Assembly: GCF_001500025.1 (NCBI RefSeq) | Contig: NZ_LQIW01000002.1 | Coordinates: 148,096-212,095, forward strand | Origin: Mycobacterium sp. IS-1590 | GTDB lineage: Bacteria > Actinomycetota > Actinomycetes > Mycobacteriales > Mycobacteriaceae | Length of the DNA: 64,000 nucleotides | Reading direction: 5' to 3' | Shown here: positions 28,553-38,957 of the stretch, in pieces | Layout of the letters: every line of letters starts with the position of its first letter | Position numbering within the stretch: position 1 is the first letter of the stretch | Translations under genes and position numbers: made by a program | Notes under the pieces: generated by a model | Database searches by the model: none | What the model saw: only the letters and a program-made list of their open reading frames with translations | Told to the model about the DNA's origin: nothing

Positions 28553-28965
28553 GAATCTGGCTAGGCTTTGCGCAAACTTCAACACACCGGTCTAAGCTGG
28601 TAAAAGCGCTGAAATTGCGCGCTTCAGCAAACGCCAGGCGGCGTCGGGAGGCAAGTGTGATGTGTACCGCACTCCGCTGGAGAATTGCTGCACGCCTTGA
28701 AAATGCCAGGGCGACAACGGAATCGGACGCCGGGCGGGGCGGTGGGCAGCGAGCCGTCCACACCGTCCTGCCGCTCTAGTTAGGCTCTACTAAGTTGGCA
28801 TGTCACCCGGTGTTTGTCATATCGTTTTCTCCACTCGGGGCAAGTGGAAACAGGCCGGCGTTCGATGCTGCACGAAGGCACTCCATAGCCGGACCGGCAA
28901 ACCGCCGTTGTCTACGGCTGTCAGGCAGAAGCTTCGTAAGACGTGCAGGAAAAGGGTAGGTGGGA
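28553..28965 (+). other. Long leader region of gltB
   Basis: A gap of about 410 bases between the ATPase stop and gltB. It is less GC-rich than the flanks. It holds a possible promoter near 28568-28600 (TTGCGC then TAAGCT), a 39-codon open frame with a strong ribosome binding site (listed separately), then about 180 bases of leader. A second AT-rich stretch, TTAGGCTCTACTAAGTTGGCATG, lies near 28780-28802 and may be a closer promoter. No known riboswitch was recognised. Confidence 0.5.
28660..28779 (+). CDS. Possible 39-residue leader peptide upstream of gltB
   Basis: An open frame of 39 codons beginning at ATG 28660 (a GTG one codon earlier is in frame), with the sequence GGGAGG 8 bases upstream as a near-ideal ribosome binding site. 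The peptide starts MCTALRWRIAARLENAR, then becomes Gly/Arg-rich. It has no membrane segment. Its place in the leader of an ammonium-assimilation operon would suit a regulatory upstream peptide, but it might be chance; conservation would decide. Confidence 0.4.
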   Translation: MCTALRWRIAARLENARATTESDAGRGGGQRAVHTVLPL

Positions 28966-31900
28966 ATGGCGCCCAGGATGCAAGGGCTGTACAACCCCGC
29001 GTTCGAGCACGACGCGTGCGGCGTGGCGATGGTGGCCGATATGCACGGTCGCCGCAGTCGCGACATCGTCGACAAGGCGATCACCGCTCTGGTGAACCTG
29101 GAGCACCGTGGGGCGCAGGGCGCCGAGCCGAACACCGGCGATGGTGCGGGCATCATGTTGCAGGTCCCCGACTCGTTCCTGCGCGAGGTCGTCGACTTCG
29201 ACCTGCCGGAGCCGGGTAGCTACGCCACCGGAATCGCGTTCCTGCCGCAGTCGTCGAAGGATGCGGCGACCGCGTGCGAGGCCGTCGAGAAGATCGCCGA
29301 GGCCGAAGGACTCGAGGTCCTGGGTTGGCGTGAGGTGCCGATCGACGACTCGCCGCTGGGCGCCCTGGCCCGCGACGCGATGCCGACGTTCCGGCAGGTG
29401 TTCATGGGCGGTGCTTCAGGCATGGAGTTGGAGCGTCGCGCGTACGTGGTGCGCAAGCGCGCCGAACACGAGCTGGGCACCAAGGGGCCGGGCCAGGACG
29501 GGCCGGGACGCGAAACCGTGTACTTCCCAAGCCTTTCCGGACAGACCTTCGTCTACAAGGGCATGCTGACCACCCCGCAGCTCAAGGCCTTCTACCTCGA
29601 CCTGCAGGACGACCGGCTCACCAGTGCGCTGGGCATCGTGCACTCGCGCTTCTCGACCAACACGTTCCCGTCGTGGCCGCTGGCCCACCCGTTCCGGCGC
29701 ATCGCCCACAACGGCGAGATCAACACCGTTACCGGCAACGAGAACTGGATGCGCGCACGAGAGGCGCTCATCAAGACCGACGTGTTCGGCCCGAATCAGG
29801 ACCTCGACAAGATCACCCCGGTCTGCACCCCGGGGGCGTCGGACACCGCCCGGTTCGACGAGGTGCTCGAACTGCTGCACCTGGGCGGGCGAAGCCTGCC
29901 GCACGCGGTGCTGATGATGATTCCGGAGGCCTGGGAGCGCAACGAGTCGATGGACCCGGCGCGCCGGGCGTTCTACGAGTACCACGCCTCGCTGATGGAG
30001 CCGTGGGACGGCCCGGCCTCGATGACCTTCACCGACGGCACGGTGATCGGGGCGGTGCTCGACCGCAACGGTCTCCGGCCGTCGCGGATCTGGGTGACCA
30101 GGGACGGTCTGGTGGTCATGGCCTCGGAGGCCGGCGTGCTCGACCTCGATCCGTCGACGGTGGTCAAGAGGATGCGCCTGCAGCCGGGCCGCATGTTCCT
30201 GGTCGACACCTCCAAGGGCCGCATCGTCGAGGACGAGGAGATCAAGGCCGAACTCGCCGCCGAACGCCCGTATCGGGAGTGGCTCGATGCCGGCCTGTTC
30301 CACCTCGACGAACTTCCGCCCGGTGACTACGTGCGCATGCCCCACCACCGGGTGGTGTTGCGCCAGCAGATCTTCGGCTTCACCTACGAGGAGCTCAACC
30401 TGTTGGTCGCGCCGATGGCGCGCACCGGCGCCGAGCCGCTCGGCTCGATGGGCACCGACACCCCCGTCGCCGTGCTGTCGCAGCGGCCGCGGATGCTCTA
30501 CGACTACTTCCAGCAGTTGTTCGCCCAGGTGACCAATCCTCCGCTGGACGCCATCCGTGAAGAGGTGGTGACCAGCCTGCAGGGCACGGTCGGCCCCGAG
30601 GGCGACCTGCTCAACCCGGACGCCGAGTCGTGCCGCCAGATCGTGCTGCCACAGCCGATCCTGCGTAACGCCGAACTGTCCAAGCTGATCTGCGTCGACC
30701 CCGACCACGAGATCCGCGGCCACAAGCACGGGATGCGCGCGGCGGTGATCCGCTGCCTGTACCCGGTCAACCGCGGTGGGCAGGGCCTCAAGGAAGCCCT
30801 CGACAACGTGCGCGCGAAGGTGTCGGGCGCGATCCGCGAGGGGGCGCGCATCATCGTGCTCTCCGACCGCGAATCCAACGAGCAGATGGCGCCGATCCCG
30901 TCGCTGCTGTCGGTCTCGGCGGTGCACCACCACCTCGTCCGGGAGCGCACTCGCACCAAGGTCGGGCTGGTCGTGGAGGCCGGTGACGCCCGCGAGGTGC
31001 ACCACATGGCCATGCTGTGCGGCTTCGGTGCGGCGGCGATCAACCCGTACATGGCGTTCGAGTCGATCGAGGACATGGTCGACCGCGGCGTGATCACCGG
31101 CATCTCCAGCGACCAGGCCAAGGCCAACTACGTCAAGGCCGCGGGCAAGGGCGTGCTGAAGGTCATGTCGAAGATGGGCATCTCCACGCTCGCCTCCTAC
31201 ACCGGCGCCCAACTGTTCCAGGCCATCGGCATCAACCAGCAGGTGCTCGACGAGTACTTCACCGGGTTGACCTGTCCCGTCGGTGGAATCGACCTCAACG
31301 ACATCGCCGACGACGTCGCCGCCCGGCACTCGTTGGCCTATCTCGACCGGCCCGACGAGTGGGCGCACCGCGAACTCGAGGTCGGCGGTGAGTACCAGTG
31401 GCGCCGGGAGGGTGAGTACCACCTGTTCAACCCGGACACGGTGTTCAAGCTGCAGCACTCCACCCGCACCGGTCAGTACTCGATCTTCAAGGAGTACACC
31501 AAGCTGGTCGACGACCAGAGCGAGCGGATGGCCTCGCTGCGCGGGCTGCTCAAGTTCCGCGACGGGTTGCGCCCGCCGGTGCCGCTCGAGGAGGTGGAGC
31601 CCGCCAGCGAGATCGTCAAGCGGTTCTCCACCGGCGCGATGAGCTACGGTTCGATCTCGGCCGAGGCGCACGAGACGTTGGCCATTGCGATGAACCGCCT
31701 TGGCGGACGATCGAATTCGGGTGAGGGCGGCGAGCACGTCAACCGTTTCGACCGCGACGAGAACGGCGACTGGCGCCGCAGCGCGATCAAGCAGGTGGCG
31801 TCGGGCCGGTTCGGCGTGACGAGCCACTATCTGAGCAACTGCACCGACATCCAGATCAAGATGGCCCAGGGTGCGAAACCCGGTGAGGGCGGCCAGCTTC

Positions 31901-33549
31901 CGGGCGGCAAGGTCTACCCGTGGGTCGCCGAGGTGCGGCACTCGACGCCCGGCGTGGGGCTGATCTCCCCGCCGCCGCACCACGACATCTACTCGATCGA
32001 GGATCTCGCGCAGCTGATCCACGACCTGAAGAACGCCAACCCCCAGGCCCGTGTGCACGTCAAGCTGGTCTCCGAGAACGGCGTGGGAACGGTCGCGGCA
32101 GGGGTGTCCAAGGCGCATGCCGACGTCGTGCTGATCTCCGGTCACGACGGCGGTACGGGCGCGACGCCGCTGACGTCGATGAAGCACGCGGGCGCGCCGT
32201 GGGAGCTCGGCCTGGCCGAAACCCAGCAGACGTTGCTTCTCAACGGTCTTCGCGACCGCATCGTGGTCCAGGTCGACGGTCAGCTCAAGACCGGTCGCGA
32301 CGTCGTGGTCGCCGCGCTCCTCGGCGCCGAGGAGTTCGGTTTCGCCACCGCGCCCCTGGTGGTGTCGGGCTGCATCATGATGCGCGTCTGCCACCTCGAC
32401 ACCTGCCCGGTCGGTGTGGCGACCCAGAACCCTGTGCTGCGCGAGCGGTTCACCGGTAAGCCCGAATTCGTCGAGAACTTCTTCATGTTCATCGCCGAGG
32501 AAGTGCGGGAGATGATGGCCCAGTTGGGCTTCCGCACCGTCAACGAGATGGTCGGGCAGGTCGGTGCGCTGGACACCACGAAGGCCGCCGAGCACTGGAA
32601 GGCCTACAAGCTCGATCTCACGCCCGTGCTGCACGAGCCCGAGTCGGCCTTCATGAACCAGGACCTGTACTGCAGTTCGCGTCAGGACCACGGCCTCGAC
32701 AAAGCACTCGACCAGCAGCTGATCGTGATGTGCCGCGAAGCGCTGGATTCCCAGACGCCGGTGCGCTTCTCGACGACGATCGCCAACGTCAACCGGACCG
32801 TCGGTACGATGCTCGGCCACGAGGTGACCAAAGCCTATGGCGGGCAAGGTCTTCCAGACGGCACCATCGACATCACCTTCGACGGATCGGCGGGCAACAG
32901 CTTCGGGGCGTTCGTACCGAAGGGCATCACGCTGCGGGTCTACGGCGACGCCAACGACTATGTCGGCAAGGGCCTCTCGGGCGGGCGGATCGTGGTGCGG
33001 CCGTCGGACAGCGCGCCCGAGGACTACGTCGCCGAAGACAACATCATCGCGGGCAACGTGATCCTGTTCGGTGCGACGAGCGGCCAGGTGTTCATCCGCG
33101 GCCAGGTCGGTGAGCGGTTCGCGGTGCGCAACTCCGGTGCGCACGCGGTGGTCGAAGGAGTGGGCGACCACGGTTGCGAGTACATGACGGGCGGCAAGAT
33201 CGCGATCCTCGGTCCGACGGGGCGCAACTTCGCCGCGGGAATGTCGGGCGGCATCGCCTACGTCTACGATCCCGACGGCGCGCTGCCGGCCAACCTCAAC
33301 GCCGAGATGGTGGAACTGGAGGGCCTCGACGAGGAGGACCTCGAGTGGCTCGCGGGCATCATCCAGGCCCACGTCGATGCCACCGATTCCGCTGTCGGAG
33401 TACGTATCCTCAACGACTGGGACAACAACGTGAAGCACTTCACCAAGGTGATGCCCCGCGATTTCAAGCGGGTACTCGAGGCGATCGCCGAGGCCGAACG
33501 GACCGGCGCCAACGTCGACGAGGCGATCATGGCGGCCGCCAGTGGCTGA
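28966..33549 (+). CDS. gltB: Glutamate synthase (NADPH) large subunit
   Basis: A 1527-residue enzyme starting at ATG 28966; a GTG two codons earlier is possible. After a 17-residue propeptide, Cys18 in [10 protein letters not shown] becomes the N-terminal nucleophile of the class II glutaminase domain (to about residue 420). The central and FMN-binding synthase domains follow ([22 protein letters not shown]), then the 3Fe-4S cysteines in [19 protein letters not shown] and a C-terminal beta-helix domain (GxxG repeats). It transfers glutamine amide nitrogen to 2-oxoglutarate, giving two glutamates, with electrons from GltD. It overlaps gltD by 8 bases. Confidence 0.97.
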   Translation: MAPRMQGLYNPAFEHDACGVAMVADMHGRRSRDIVDKAITALVNLEHRGAQGAEPNTGDGAGIMLQVPDSFLREVVDFDLPEPGSYATGIAFLPQSSKDAATACEAVEKIAEAEGLEVLGWREVPIDDSPLGALARDAMPTFRQVFMGGASGMELERRAYVVRKRAEHELGTKGPGQDGPGRETVYFPSLSGQTFVYKGMLTTPQLKAFYLDLQDDRLTSALGIVHSRFSTNTFPSWPLAHPFRRIAHNGEINTVTGNENWMRAREALIKTDVFGPNQDLDKITPVCTPGASDTARFDEVLELLHLGGRSLPHAVLMMIPEAWERNESMDPARRAFYEYHASLMEPWDGPASMTFTDGTVIGAVLDRNGLRPSRIWVTRDGLVVMASEAGVLDLDPSTVVKRMRLQPGRMFLVDTSKGRIVEDEEIKAELAAERPYREWLDAGLFHLDELPPGDYVRMPHHRVVLRQQIFGFTYEELNLLVAPMARTGAEPLGSMGTDTPVAVLSQRPRMLYDYFQQLFAQVTNPPLDAIREEVVTSLQGTVGPEGDLLNPDAESCRQIVLPQPILRNAELSKLICVDPDHEIRGHKHGMRAAVIRCLYPVNRGGQGLKEALDNVRAKVSGAIREGARIIVLSDRESNEQMAPIPSLLSVSAVHHHLVRERTRTKVGLVVEAGDAREVHHMAMLCGFGAAAINPYMAFESIEDMVDRGVITGISSDQAKANYVKAAGKGVLKVMSKMGISTLASYTGAQLFQAIGINQQVLDEYFTGLTCPVGGIDLNDIADDVAARHSLAYLDRPDEWAHRELEVGGEYQWRREGEYHLFNPDTVFKLQHSTRTGQYSIFKEYTKLVDDQSERMASLRGLLKFRDGLRPPVPLEEVEPASEIVKRFSTGAMSYGSISAEAHETLAIAMNRLGGRSNSGEGGEHVNRFDRDENGDWRRSAIKQVASGRFGVTSHYLSNCTDIQIKMAQGAKPGEGGQLPGGKVYPWVAEVRHSTPGVGLISPPPHHDIYSIEDLAQLIHDLKNANPQARVHVKLVSENGVGTVAAGVSKAHADVVLISGHDGGTGATPLTSMKHAGAPWELGLAETQQTLLLNGLRDRIVVQVDGQLKTGRDVVVAALLGAEEFGFATAPLVVSGCIMMRVCHLDTCPVGVATQNPVLRERFTGKPEFVENFFMFIAEEVREMMAQLGFRTVNEMVGQVGALDTTKAAEHWKAYKLDLTPVLHEPESAFMNQDLYCSSRQDHGLDKALDQQLIVMCREALDSQTPVRFSTTIANVNRTVGTMLGHEVTKAYGGQGLPDGTIDITFDGSAGNSFGAFVPKGITLRVYGDANDYVGKGLSGGRIVVRPSDSAPEDYVAEDNIIAGNVILFGATSGQVFIRGQVGERFAVRNSGAHAVVEGVGDHGCEYMTGGKIAILGPTGRNFAAGMSGGIAYVYDPDGALPANLNAEMVELEGLDEEDLEWLAGIIQAHVDATDSAVGVRILNDWDNNVKHFTKVMPRDFKRVLEAIAEAERTGANVDEAIMAAASG

Positions 33550-35008
33550 TCCCCGCGGTTTCCTCAAGTACACCCAGCGCGAGACGCCGCAACGGCGGCC
33601 TGTGCCGATTCGTCTGCGCGACTGGAAAGAGGTCTACGAAGACTTTTCCCACGACAGGCTGCGCGAGCAGGCGACCCGCTGTATGGATTGCGGGATACCG
33701 TTCTGCCACAACGGCTGTCCGCTCGGAAACCTGATTCCCGAGTGGAACGACCTGGTGCGCAACGACCGCTGGCGCGACGCCATCGAGCGGCTGCACGCGA
33801 CGAACAACTTCCCGGAGTTCACCGGCCGCCTGTGCCCCGCGCCGTGCGAGGGCTCGTGCGTTCTGGGTATCAACCAGGATCCCGTCACGATCAAGCAGGT
33901 CGAGGTCGAGATCATCGACAAGGCGTTCGACGAGGGCTGGGTGACGCCGCTGCCGCCGGATGTCAAGACGGGCAAGAAGGTTGCCGTCGTCGGCTCCGGC
34001 CCCGCCGGGCTGGCCGCGGCCCAGCAGCTGACCCGCGCCGGGCACAGCGTGACGTTGTTCGAGCGCGACGACCGCATCGGCGGGTTGCTGCGCTATGGCA
34101 TCCCCGAATTCAAGATGGAGAAGCGCCACATCGACCGTCGTCTGGAGCAGATGGCGGCCGAGGGCACCGAGTTCTGCACCGGGGTCAACGTCGGCGTCGA
34201 CATCACCGCACAGCAGCTCCGCAAGGACTTCGACGCGGTGGTGCTCGCCGGCGGCGCGACGGAACGGCGCGACCTGCCGATCCCGGGCCGTGAGCTCGAC
34301 GGCATTCACCAGGCGATGGAGTACCTGCCGTGGGCCAACCGGGTCCAGCTCGGCGACCCCGTCACCGACGAGAACGGCCTGCCGCCGATCCACGCGAAGG
34401 ACAAAAAGGTCATCATCATCGGCGGCGGTGACACCGGCGCCGACTGCCTGGGCACCGCGCACCGCCAGGGCGCGGCAAGCGTGCACCAGTTCGAGATCAT
34501 GCCGCGGCCGCCGGAGACGCGCGCCGACTCGACGCCGTGGCCGGTATACCCGTTGATGTTTCGGGTGTCCTCGGCGCACGAGGAAGGCGGCGAGCGGGTC
34601 TACTCGGTCAACACCGAGGAGTTCATCGGTGAAGACGGGCATGTGACCGGGCTACGTGGCCACGAGGTCAAGATGAACGCGGGCAAGTTCGAGAAGGTCG
34701 AGGGCACCGAGTTCGAGCTGGAAGCCGATCTCGTGCTGCTCGCGATGGGCTTCACGGGTCCCGAGCGGGAAGGCCTGCTGACCGACCTCGGCGTCGAGAT
34801 CAACGAGCGGGGCAACGTCAGCCGGGATGCCGACTTCGCGTCCTCGGTGCCCGGTGTCTTCGTCGCAGGCGACATGGGGCGTGGGCAGTCGCTGATCGTG
34901 TGGGCGATCGCGGAGGGTCGCGCGGCCGCGGCGGGTGTGGACCGCTACCTGATGGGTCGGTCGGCGCTTCCGGCACCGATCAAACCGACCGCCGTGCCGC
35001 AGCGATGA
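33542..35008 (+). CDS. gltD: Glutamate synthase (NADPH) small subunit
   Basis: A 488-residue flavoprotein starting at GTG 33542, overlapping the end of gltB. Cysteine clusters for two 4Fe-4S centres are at [17 protein letters not shown] and CPAPCEGSC. The FAD-binding motif is [15 protein letters not shown] and the NADPH-binding motif is [13 protein letters not shown], with a late [14 protein letters not shown]. It oxidises NADPH and passes electrons to GltB for glutamate formation. The downstream 90 bases contain a short direct repeat (35006-35051). Confidence 0.97.
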   Translation: MADPRGFLKYTQRETPQRRPVPIRLRDWKEVYEDFSHDRLREQATRCMDCGIPFCHNGCPLGNLIPEWNDLVRNDRWRDAIERLHATNNFPEFTGRLCPAPCEGSCVLGINQDPVTIKQVEVEIIDKAFDEGWVTPLPPDVKTGKKVAVVGSGPAGLAAAQQLTRAGHSVTLFERDDRIGGLLRYGIPEFKMEKRHIDRRLEQMAAEGTEFCTGVNVGVDITAQQLRKDFDAVVLAGGATERRDLPIPGRELDGIHQAMEYLPWANRVQLGDPVTDENGLPPIHAKDKKVIIIGGGDTGADCLGTAHRQGAASVHQFEIMPRPPETRADSTPWPVYPLMFRVSSAHEEGGERVYSVNTEEFIGEDGHVTGLRGHEVKMNAGKFEKVEGTEFELEADLVLLAMGFTGPEREGLLTDLGVEINERGNVSRDADFASSVPGVFVAGDMGRGQSLIVWAIAEGRAAAAGVDRYLMGRSALPAPIKPTAVPQR

Positions 35009-35051
35009 GCGCTCGCGCGAAGAGCCGAAGGTAGCGTGAGCGCTCGCGCGA
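35006..35051. repeat. Short direct repeat after gltD
   Basis: The 15-base sequence TGAGCGCTCGCGCGA occurs at 35006-35020, starting within the gltD stop, and again at 35037-35051. Each copy contains the palindrome AGCGCT and CGCGCG. It may be a small dispersed mycobacterial repeat or part of a termination region; no terminator hairpin with a T-tract is seen. Confidence 0.45.
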
Positions 35052-35135
35052 CACGGCGCGCAATGTGCGGCTTTTGCGGCTGAACGCGCGACAGTAGGGG
35101 CGGTGATCGGCCGCTACCCCACCGGCGGCGCCGGG

Positions 35136-35936
35136 ATGAGACTCGACCGGCGCAGCTTCATCGCGGCGCTGTCCGTCGCCACCGTCGGCGCCGTGGGGCT
35201 GACCCGGTGGGCGACCGGGGAGCAATCGCAAGTGGCGGATGTGGCCGCAGCGCAGGTCCCGTCCGCACCATCGGCCGGTCTGCTGCCCCCGCCGCCGACG
35301 TCGGCGCGCATCGCTCTACCCGGCAGTGGTGTGCTGAGCAGCCTGCCCGGCGACGGGGACCTGTTGGCGCTGACCGTCGACGATGGTGTGAGCAGTGACG
35401 TCGTGCGGGCCTACACGCAATTCGCCAAGGACACCGGGCTTCGGATGACCTACTTCGTCAACGGGATCTACCGGTCGTGGACCGATCACGTCGACCTGTT
35501 GCGTCCGTTGGTCGACGACGGGCAGATCCAACTGGCCAACCACACGTGGTCGCACCCGGACCTCACCAAGCTGCCCCTCGTCGACGTGGCCGAACAGTTC
35601 CGGCGCAACCACGACTTCCTGTGGAAGGCCTACGGCGTGGACGCGCGTCCGTACTTCCGGCCCCCCTACGGCGCGACCAGCCCGCATGTCGACAAGGTCG
35701 CCGCCGACCTCGGCTACACCGCAGGCACGTTGTGGTCGGGCACGCTGGAGGACCACGTGTGGATCCCGCCTGCGGAGGTTGTCGCGATGGCCGACAAACA
35801 CTTCACCGGGCAGACGATCGTGATCGGCCACCTCAACCACCCGCCCGTCACCGAGGTTTTCGGCCAGTTGGTCGACATCATCCGGGCGCGTGGGCTGCGG
35901 ACCGTGACCCTGGACGACGTGTTCCTAAGGCCATGA
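35136..35936 (+). CDS. Exported polysaccharide deacetylase (NodB domain)
   Basis: About 266 residues from ATG 35136 (an in-frame GTG at 35103 would add 11). The N-terminus LDRRSFIAALSVATVGAVGL is a twin-arginine-type signal. The NodB domain has TVDDGVSSDVV (metal Asp), NHTWSHPDL (the HxxxH metal pair) and RPPYGATSPHV, with a late VIGHLNHPP. It is a metal-dependent enzyme that removes acetyl groups from a cell-wall polymer such as peptidoglycan, outside the membrane. It stands alone after gltD. The exact glycan is not readable. Confidence 0.87.
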   Translation: MRLDRRSFIAALSVATVGAVGLTRWATGEQSQVADVAAAQVPSAPSAGLLPPPPTSARIALPGSGVLSSLPGDGDLLALTVDDGVSSDVVRAYTQFAKDTGLRMTYFVNGIYRSWTDHVDLLRPLVDDGQIQLANHTWSHPDLTKLPLVDVAEQFRRNHDFLWKAYGVDARPYFRPPYGATSPHVDKVAADLGYTAGTLWSGTLEDHVWIPPAEVVAMADKHFTGQTIVIGHLNHPPVTEVFGQLVDIIRARGLRTVTLDDVFLRP

Positions 35937-36139
35937 CCGCGGCGCCCCCGGTCGGGGAGCACCCGGGGCTGGCCTCAAACTGAGTCACATCTGTCACTTC
36001 AGCAACTTTAAAAACATCAGACGTTTTACCGGCGCGCCTACCGCAGTTTGCCGAGGGGCGGGTTCTAATGACTTCATGGGGGCACTGCGGTAAGGTTGGG
36101 CCCCGGTCAGCTATCGGTTTCGACACAGGAGTCAGTTCC

Positions 36140-36280
36140 GTGTATGTCAACCCGCTATCCCGGTCTCGGGTGAGCCGAATCGCCTGGTCACTCCTTCGTC
36201 ATCCACTCAAGAGCCGCGAGTTCCCGGCCAAGGCCGAGCGCCTCATCACCGCCGACGAACTCCGCCTTTACGGCGTCTAG
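36140..36280 (+). CDS. 46-residue protein with strong ribosome binding site
   Basis: Starts at GTG 36140, with AGGAG 8 bases before it, and ends at TAG 36280. The peptide VYVNPLSRSRVSRIAWSLLR and the rest (HPLKSREFPAKAERLITADELRLYGV) is basic, with an amphipathic first half and no clear membrane helix or signal. An ATG at 36068 is in frame but would add 24 residues with no ribosome binding site. It is between a deacetylase and an F420 oxidoreductase. I do not recognise the family. Confidence 0.5.
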   Translation: MYVNPLSRSRVSRIAWSLLRHPLKSREFPAKAERLITADELRLYGV

Positions 36281-36371
36281 CGAACTGGGAAGCGCGGAAT
36301 CCCTCGCGCCGGACGCCTTCGGCCATCCGTTTGCCAAATCGTTATATTTTCGTGACCGTCAGAAATGGCGG

Positions 36372-37220
36372 CTAATTCCGTAGTCCCGACGCGACGATCG
36401 CGTCGGCCAGCGGCTCGAGCACCGCGGGATCGTGCGGCGTCGGCAGATAGATGATCGCCAGATCCAGACCCTCCCGGCCCAGGGCCGCGGCTTCGGACAG
36501 CGTCTTGTCGTAGTTGCGGTCGGGGTCAAGTCGGACGTGGGCTGAGAGCATGATCTCGCCCGGATCCCGCCCGATGTCGGCGCAATGGCCGGCCAGCACG
36601 TCGCGCTTGCGGGCGAACTCGTCCGGTGTGCCGCCGACGAAGTTCCAGTGCTGGGCGTAGCGGGCGGTGATCCGCAGTGTGCGCTTCTCGCCGTTGCCGC
36701 CGATGCAGATAGGAGGGTGCGGACGCTGCGGGCCCTTCGGCTCGTTGCGGGCGTCCTTGAGTTGATAGAACTTGCCGTCGAACGACGTCGTCTCCTGGCT
36801 GAGCAGGTTGGTGAGCACCTCGCAGGCCTCCTCGAAGCGGTCGAACCGTTCTCGGATGGACCCCAACTCGATCCCGTACGCCTCGGACTCCTCCTCGTTC
36901 CAGCCCGCACCGATACCCAGTTCGAGCCGGCCGCCGGACACGATGTCCAACGCGGAAGTCATATTGGCGAGCACCGCGGGGTGGCGGTAGTGGATGCCGG
37001 TCACGAGCACACCGACGCGCAGCCGCTCGGTCGCCTGCGCGAGGGCGGTGAGCGTCACCCAACCCTCCAGGCACGGCCCGCTGGAGTCGGAGAAGATCGG
37101 GTAGAAGTGGTCGAAGGTCCAGCCGGATTCGAACACGTCGATCTGGTCGGCGGCCTTCCACACGGCGAGCATGTCGGCCCACGTGGTGTTCTGCGGCGAG
37201 GTTTTGAAGGCGAACTTCAC
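36372..37220 (-). CDS. LLM-class F420-dependent oxidoreductase
   Basis: A 282-residue luciferase-like protein with a TIM-barrel fold. The pattern SGWTFDHFYPIF, TERLRVGVLVTGIHYRHPAVLANMTSALDIVSGGRLELGIGAGW and PICIGGNGEKRTLRI is that of F420-dependent enzymes, where the last motif binds the deazaflavin. Mycobacteria have many such paralogues; substrates range from glucose 6-phosphate to lipids and xenobiotics and cannot be read here. It is a single-gene unit whose start is close to the antiporter stop. Confidence 0.88.
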   Translation of the reverse strand: MKFAFKTSPQNTTWADMLAVWKAADQIDVFESGWTFDHFYPIFSDSSGPCLEGWVTLTALAQATERLRVGVLVTGIHYRHPAVLANMTSALDIVSGGRLELGIGAGWNEEESEAYGIELGSIRERFDRFEEACEVLTNLLSQETTSFDGKFYQLKDARNEPKGPQRPHPPICIGGNGEKRTLRITARYAQHWNFVGGTPDEFARKRDVLAGHCADIGRDPGEIMLSAHVRLDPDRNYDKTLSEAAALGREGLDLAIIYLPTPHDPAVLEPLADAIVASGLRN

Positions 37221-37279
37221 CGGACCGAGCTTAGTTCCGAGGGGCTGACAACGAGCTGTGAGCCGAGTCCGCCGCGCGA

Positions 37280-38776
37280 TCAGTCGGTTTCGCCGAACTC
37301 GTCGAACCAGTATGCGAGCTTGCCGCGACGGCTCACCGCGCGCAGCCGGCGTTCGGCCAGGGCACGGGTCTTCGTGGTGGTCACGATCAGCAGCTCGTCG
37401 CCGATCGCGATGCGAGTGTCGGGCTGCGGGACGAAGGTGCGCCCGTCACGGATGATCAGCGTGATCACGCTCGGATCGGGAAGCCGCAATTCGAGCACCG
37501 TGACGTTGTGCAACCGCGACGGCGCCTGCACCCTCATGGTCAGAAGTTCTGCGTCCAGCACGTCGAGGGGAGCCGACTCCACCTGGATCTCCCGCGTCGC
37601 CTCCTTCGAGATCAGGCCCAGTCGATGCGCGACGAACCGCAGGCTGGGACCCTGCACCAGCGTGAACACCACCACCAGGATGAACACGATGTTGAGAAGG
37701 CGGACGCTGTCGGGCACACCACCCACGATCGGGAACGTCGCCAACACGATCGGAACGGCACCGCGCAGACCTGCCCAGGAGACGAAAACCTGTTCACGCC
37801 AGGGGATTCGGAACCACACCAGGGACAGGAACACCGACAGCGGCCTGGCGACGAGCAGCAACACCAGGCCCGTCACGATGCCCGGCACCACCTCCGCGGC
37901 GAGGTCGCTGGGGTCGACGAGCAAGCCGAGCAGGACGAACAGCCCGATCTGAGCGAGCCAGCCGAGGCCCTCGGCGAACGAACGCGTCGCCGAGCGGTGA
38001 GGCAACCCGGTGTTGGCGAGCACGACCGCGGCCACATAAGCGGCGAGGAAACCGCTGGCGTGCGCGGTGCCGCCCGCCGCGAACGCGACCATGCCGAGCC
38101 CGAATGTGGCCAACGGATACAGGCCCGACGCCGGAAGCGCGATGCGGCGCAGCGCCATCGAGCCCAGATACCCGACGCCGAGCCCGATCGCCGCACCGAC
38201 CACCAGCTCATAGACCAGCTCGGTGAGCGCGTGCACCGGCGACAGCTCGAGCGGGGCCACGCTGAACATCAGCACCAGGATGACGGCCGGGGCGTCGTTG
38301 AAACCGGACTCGGCCTCCAGCAAGCCCGCTACCCGGCGCGGCAGGGGCACCACGCGGAGCACCGAGAACACCGCCGCGGCGTCGGTCACCGAGACGACTG
38401 CGCCCAGTAGCAGCGACAGCTGCCAGTTGATACCCAGCAGCAGGTGCGCCCCGGCGGCGGTGATGAGCATGCTGATCGCGACGCCGAGGGTCGCGAGCAC
38501 TCCCGCAGGCGCGAGCACCCGTCGGATGTCGGAGAACCGGGTCGTCAGGCCGCCCTCGACGAGGATGACGGCCAGTGCCACCGTGCCCAGGTGGTCGGCG
38601 AGCAGATAGTTGTCGAAATCCAGGCCGAGCCCGTCCTCACCGACGACGACGCCGACGAAGAGGAAGAGCAGCAGGCTCGGCAACCCGACACGGCTTGCGG
38701 CCCTGGTGGCGACGATGCTCGCCAGCAGCACCACCCCAGCGATCAGCAGCACAAGATAGAGCTGCTCGAGGGTCAT
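37280..38776 (-). CDS. CPA1-type potassium/proton antiporter with C-terminal RCK domain
   Basis: A 498-residue protein from ATG 38776. Twelve or so membrane helices span residues 1-390; the ion-binding segment is in ESGFNDAPAVILVL, and SWAGLRGAVPIVLATF follows. Residues about 410-498 form an RCK_C (TrkA-C) domain, VTVLELRLPDPSVITLII with later RIAIGDELLIV. This is the NhaP2/CvrA architecture, exchanging K+ or Na+ for H+ with nucleotide-type regulation through the RCK domain. It is divergent from a TrkA-type protein, which suggests shared control of potassium homeostasis. Confidence 0.88.
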   Translation of the reverse strand: MTLEQLYLVLLIAGVVLLASIVATRAASRVGLPSLLLFLFVGVVVGEDGLGLDFDNYLLADHLGTVALAVILVEGGLTTRFSDIRRVLAPAGVLATLGVAISMLITAAGAHLLLGINWQLSLLLGAVVSVTDAAAVFSVLRVVPLPRRVAGLLEAESGFNDAPAVILVLMFSVAPLELSPVHALTELVYELVVGAAIGLGVGYLGSMALRRIALPASGLYPLATFGLGMVAFAAGGTAHASGFLAAYVAAVVLANTGLPHRSATRSFAEGLGWLAQIGLFVLLGLLVDPSDLAAEVVPGIVTGLVLLLVARPLSVFLSLVWFRIPWREQVFVSWAGLRGAVPIVLATFPIVGGVPDSVRLLNIVFILVVVFTLVQGPSLRFVAHRLGLISKEATREIQVESAPLDVLDAELLTMRVQAPSRLHNVTVLELRLPDPSVITLIIRDGRTFVPQPDTRIAIGDELLIVTTTKTRALAERRLRAVSRRGKLAYWFDEFGETD

Positions 38777-38957
38777 TGCATCCCCGTTCGGGACCGTATG
38801 GGCGGTGTGAGAGGCAGTAAAACACCTACCACGGGCGGTGGCCGGGCAGTCCGGCCCGGTAGCCGCGCGCAAAGCCGCCGCGATGGGTAAGTATGAGTGC
38901 GTGATACGGCTGCGCTGGCCCCACTTCGACGCAACGCATCGCGTCGAGGAGCGGACG

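Noticed and set aside
29416..33573. A 1385-codon frame antisense to gltB
   Set aside because: It mirrors the third-position G/C of gltB, has no family resemblance and no start signal; gltB has intact glutaminase and FMN/Fe-S motifs on the other strand.
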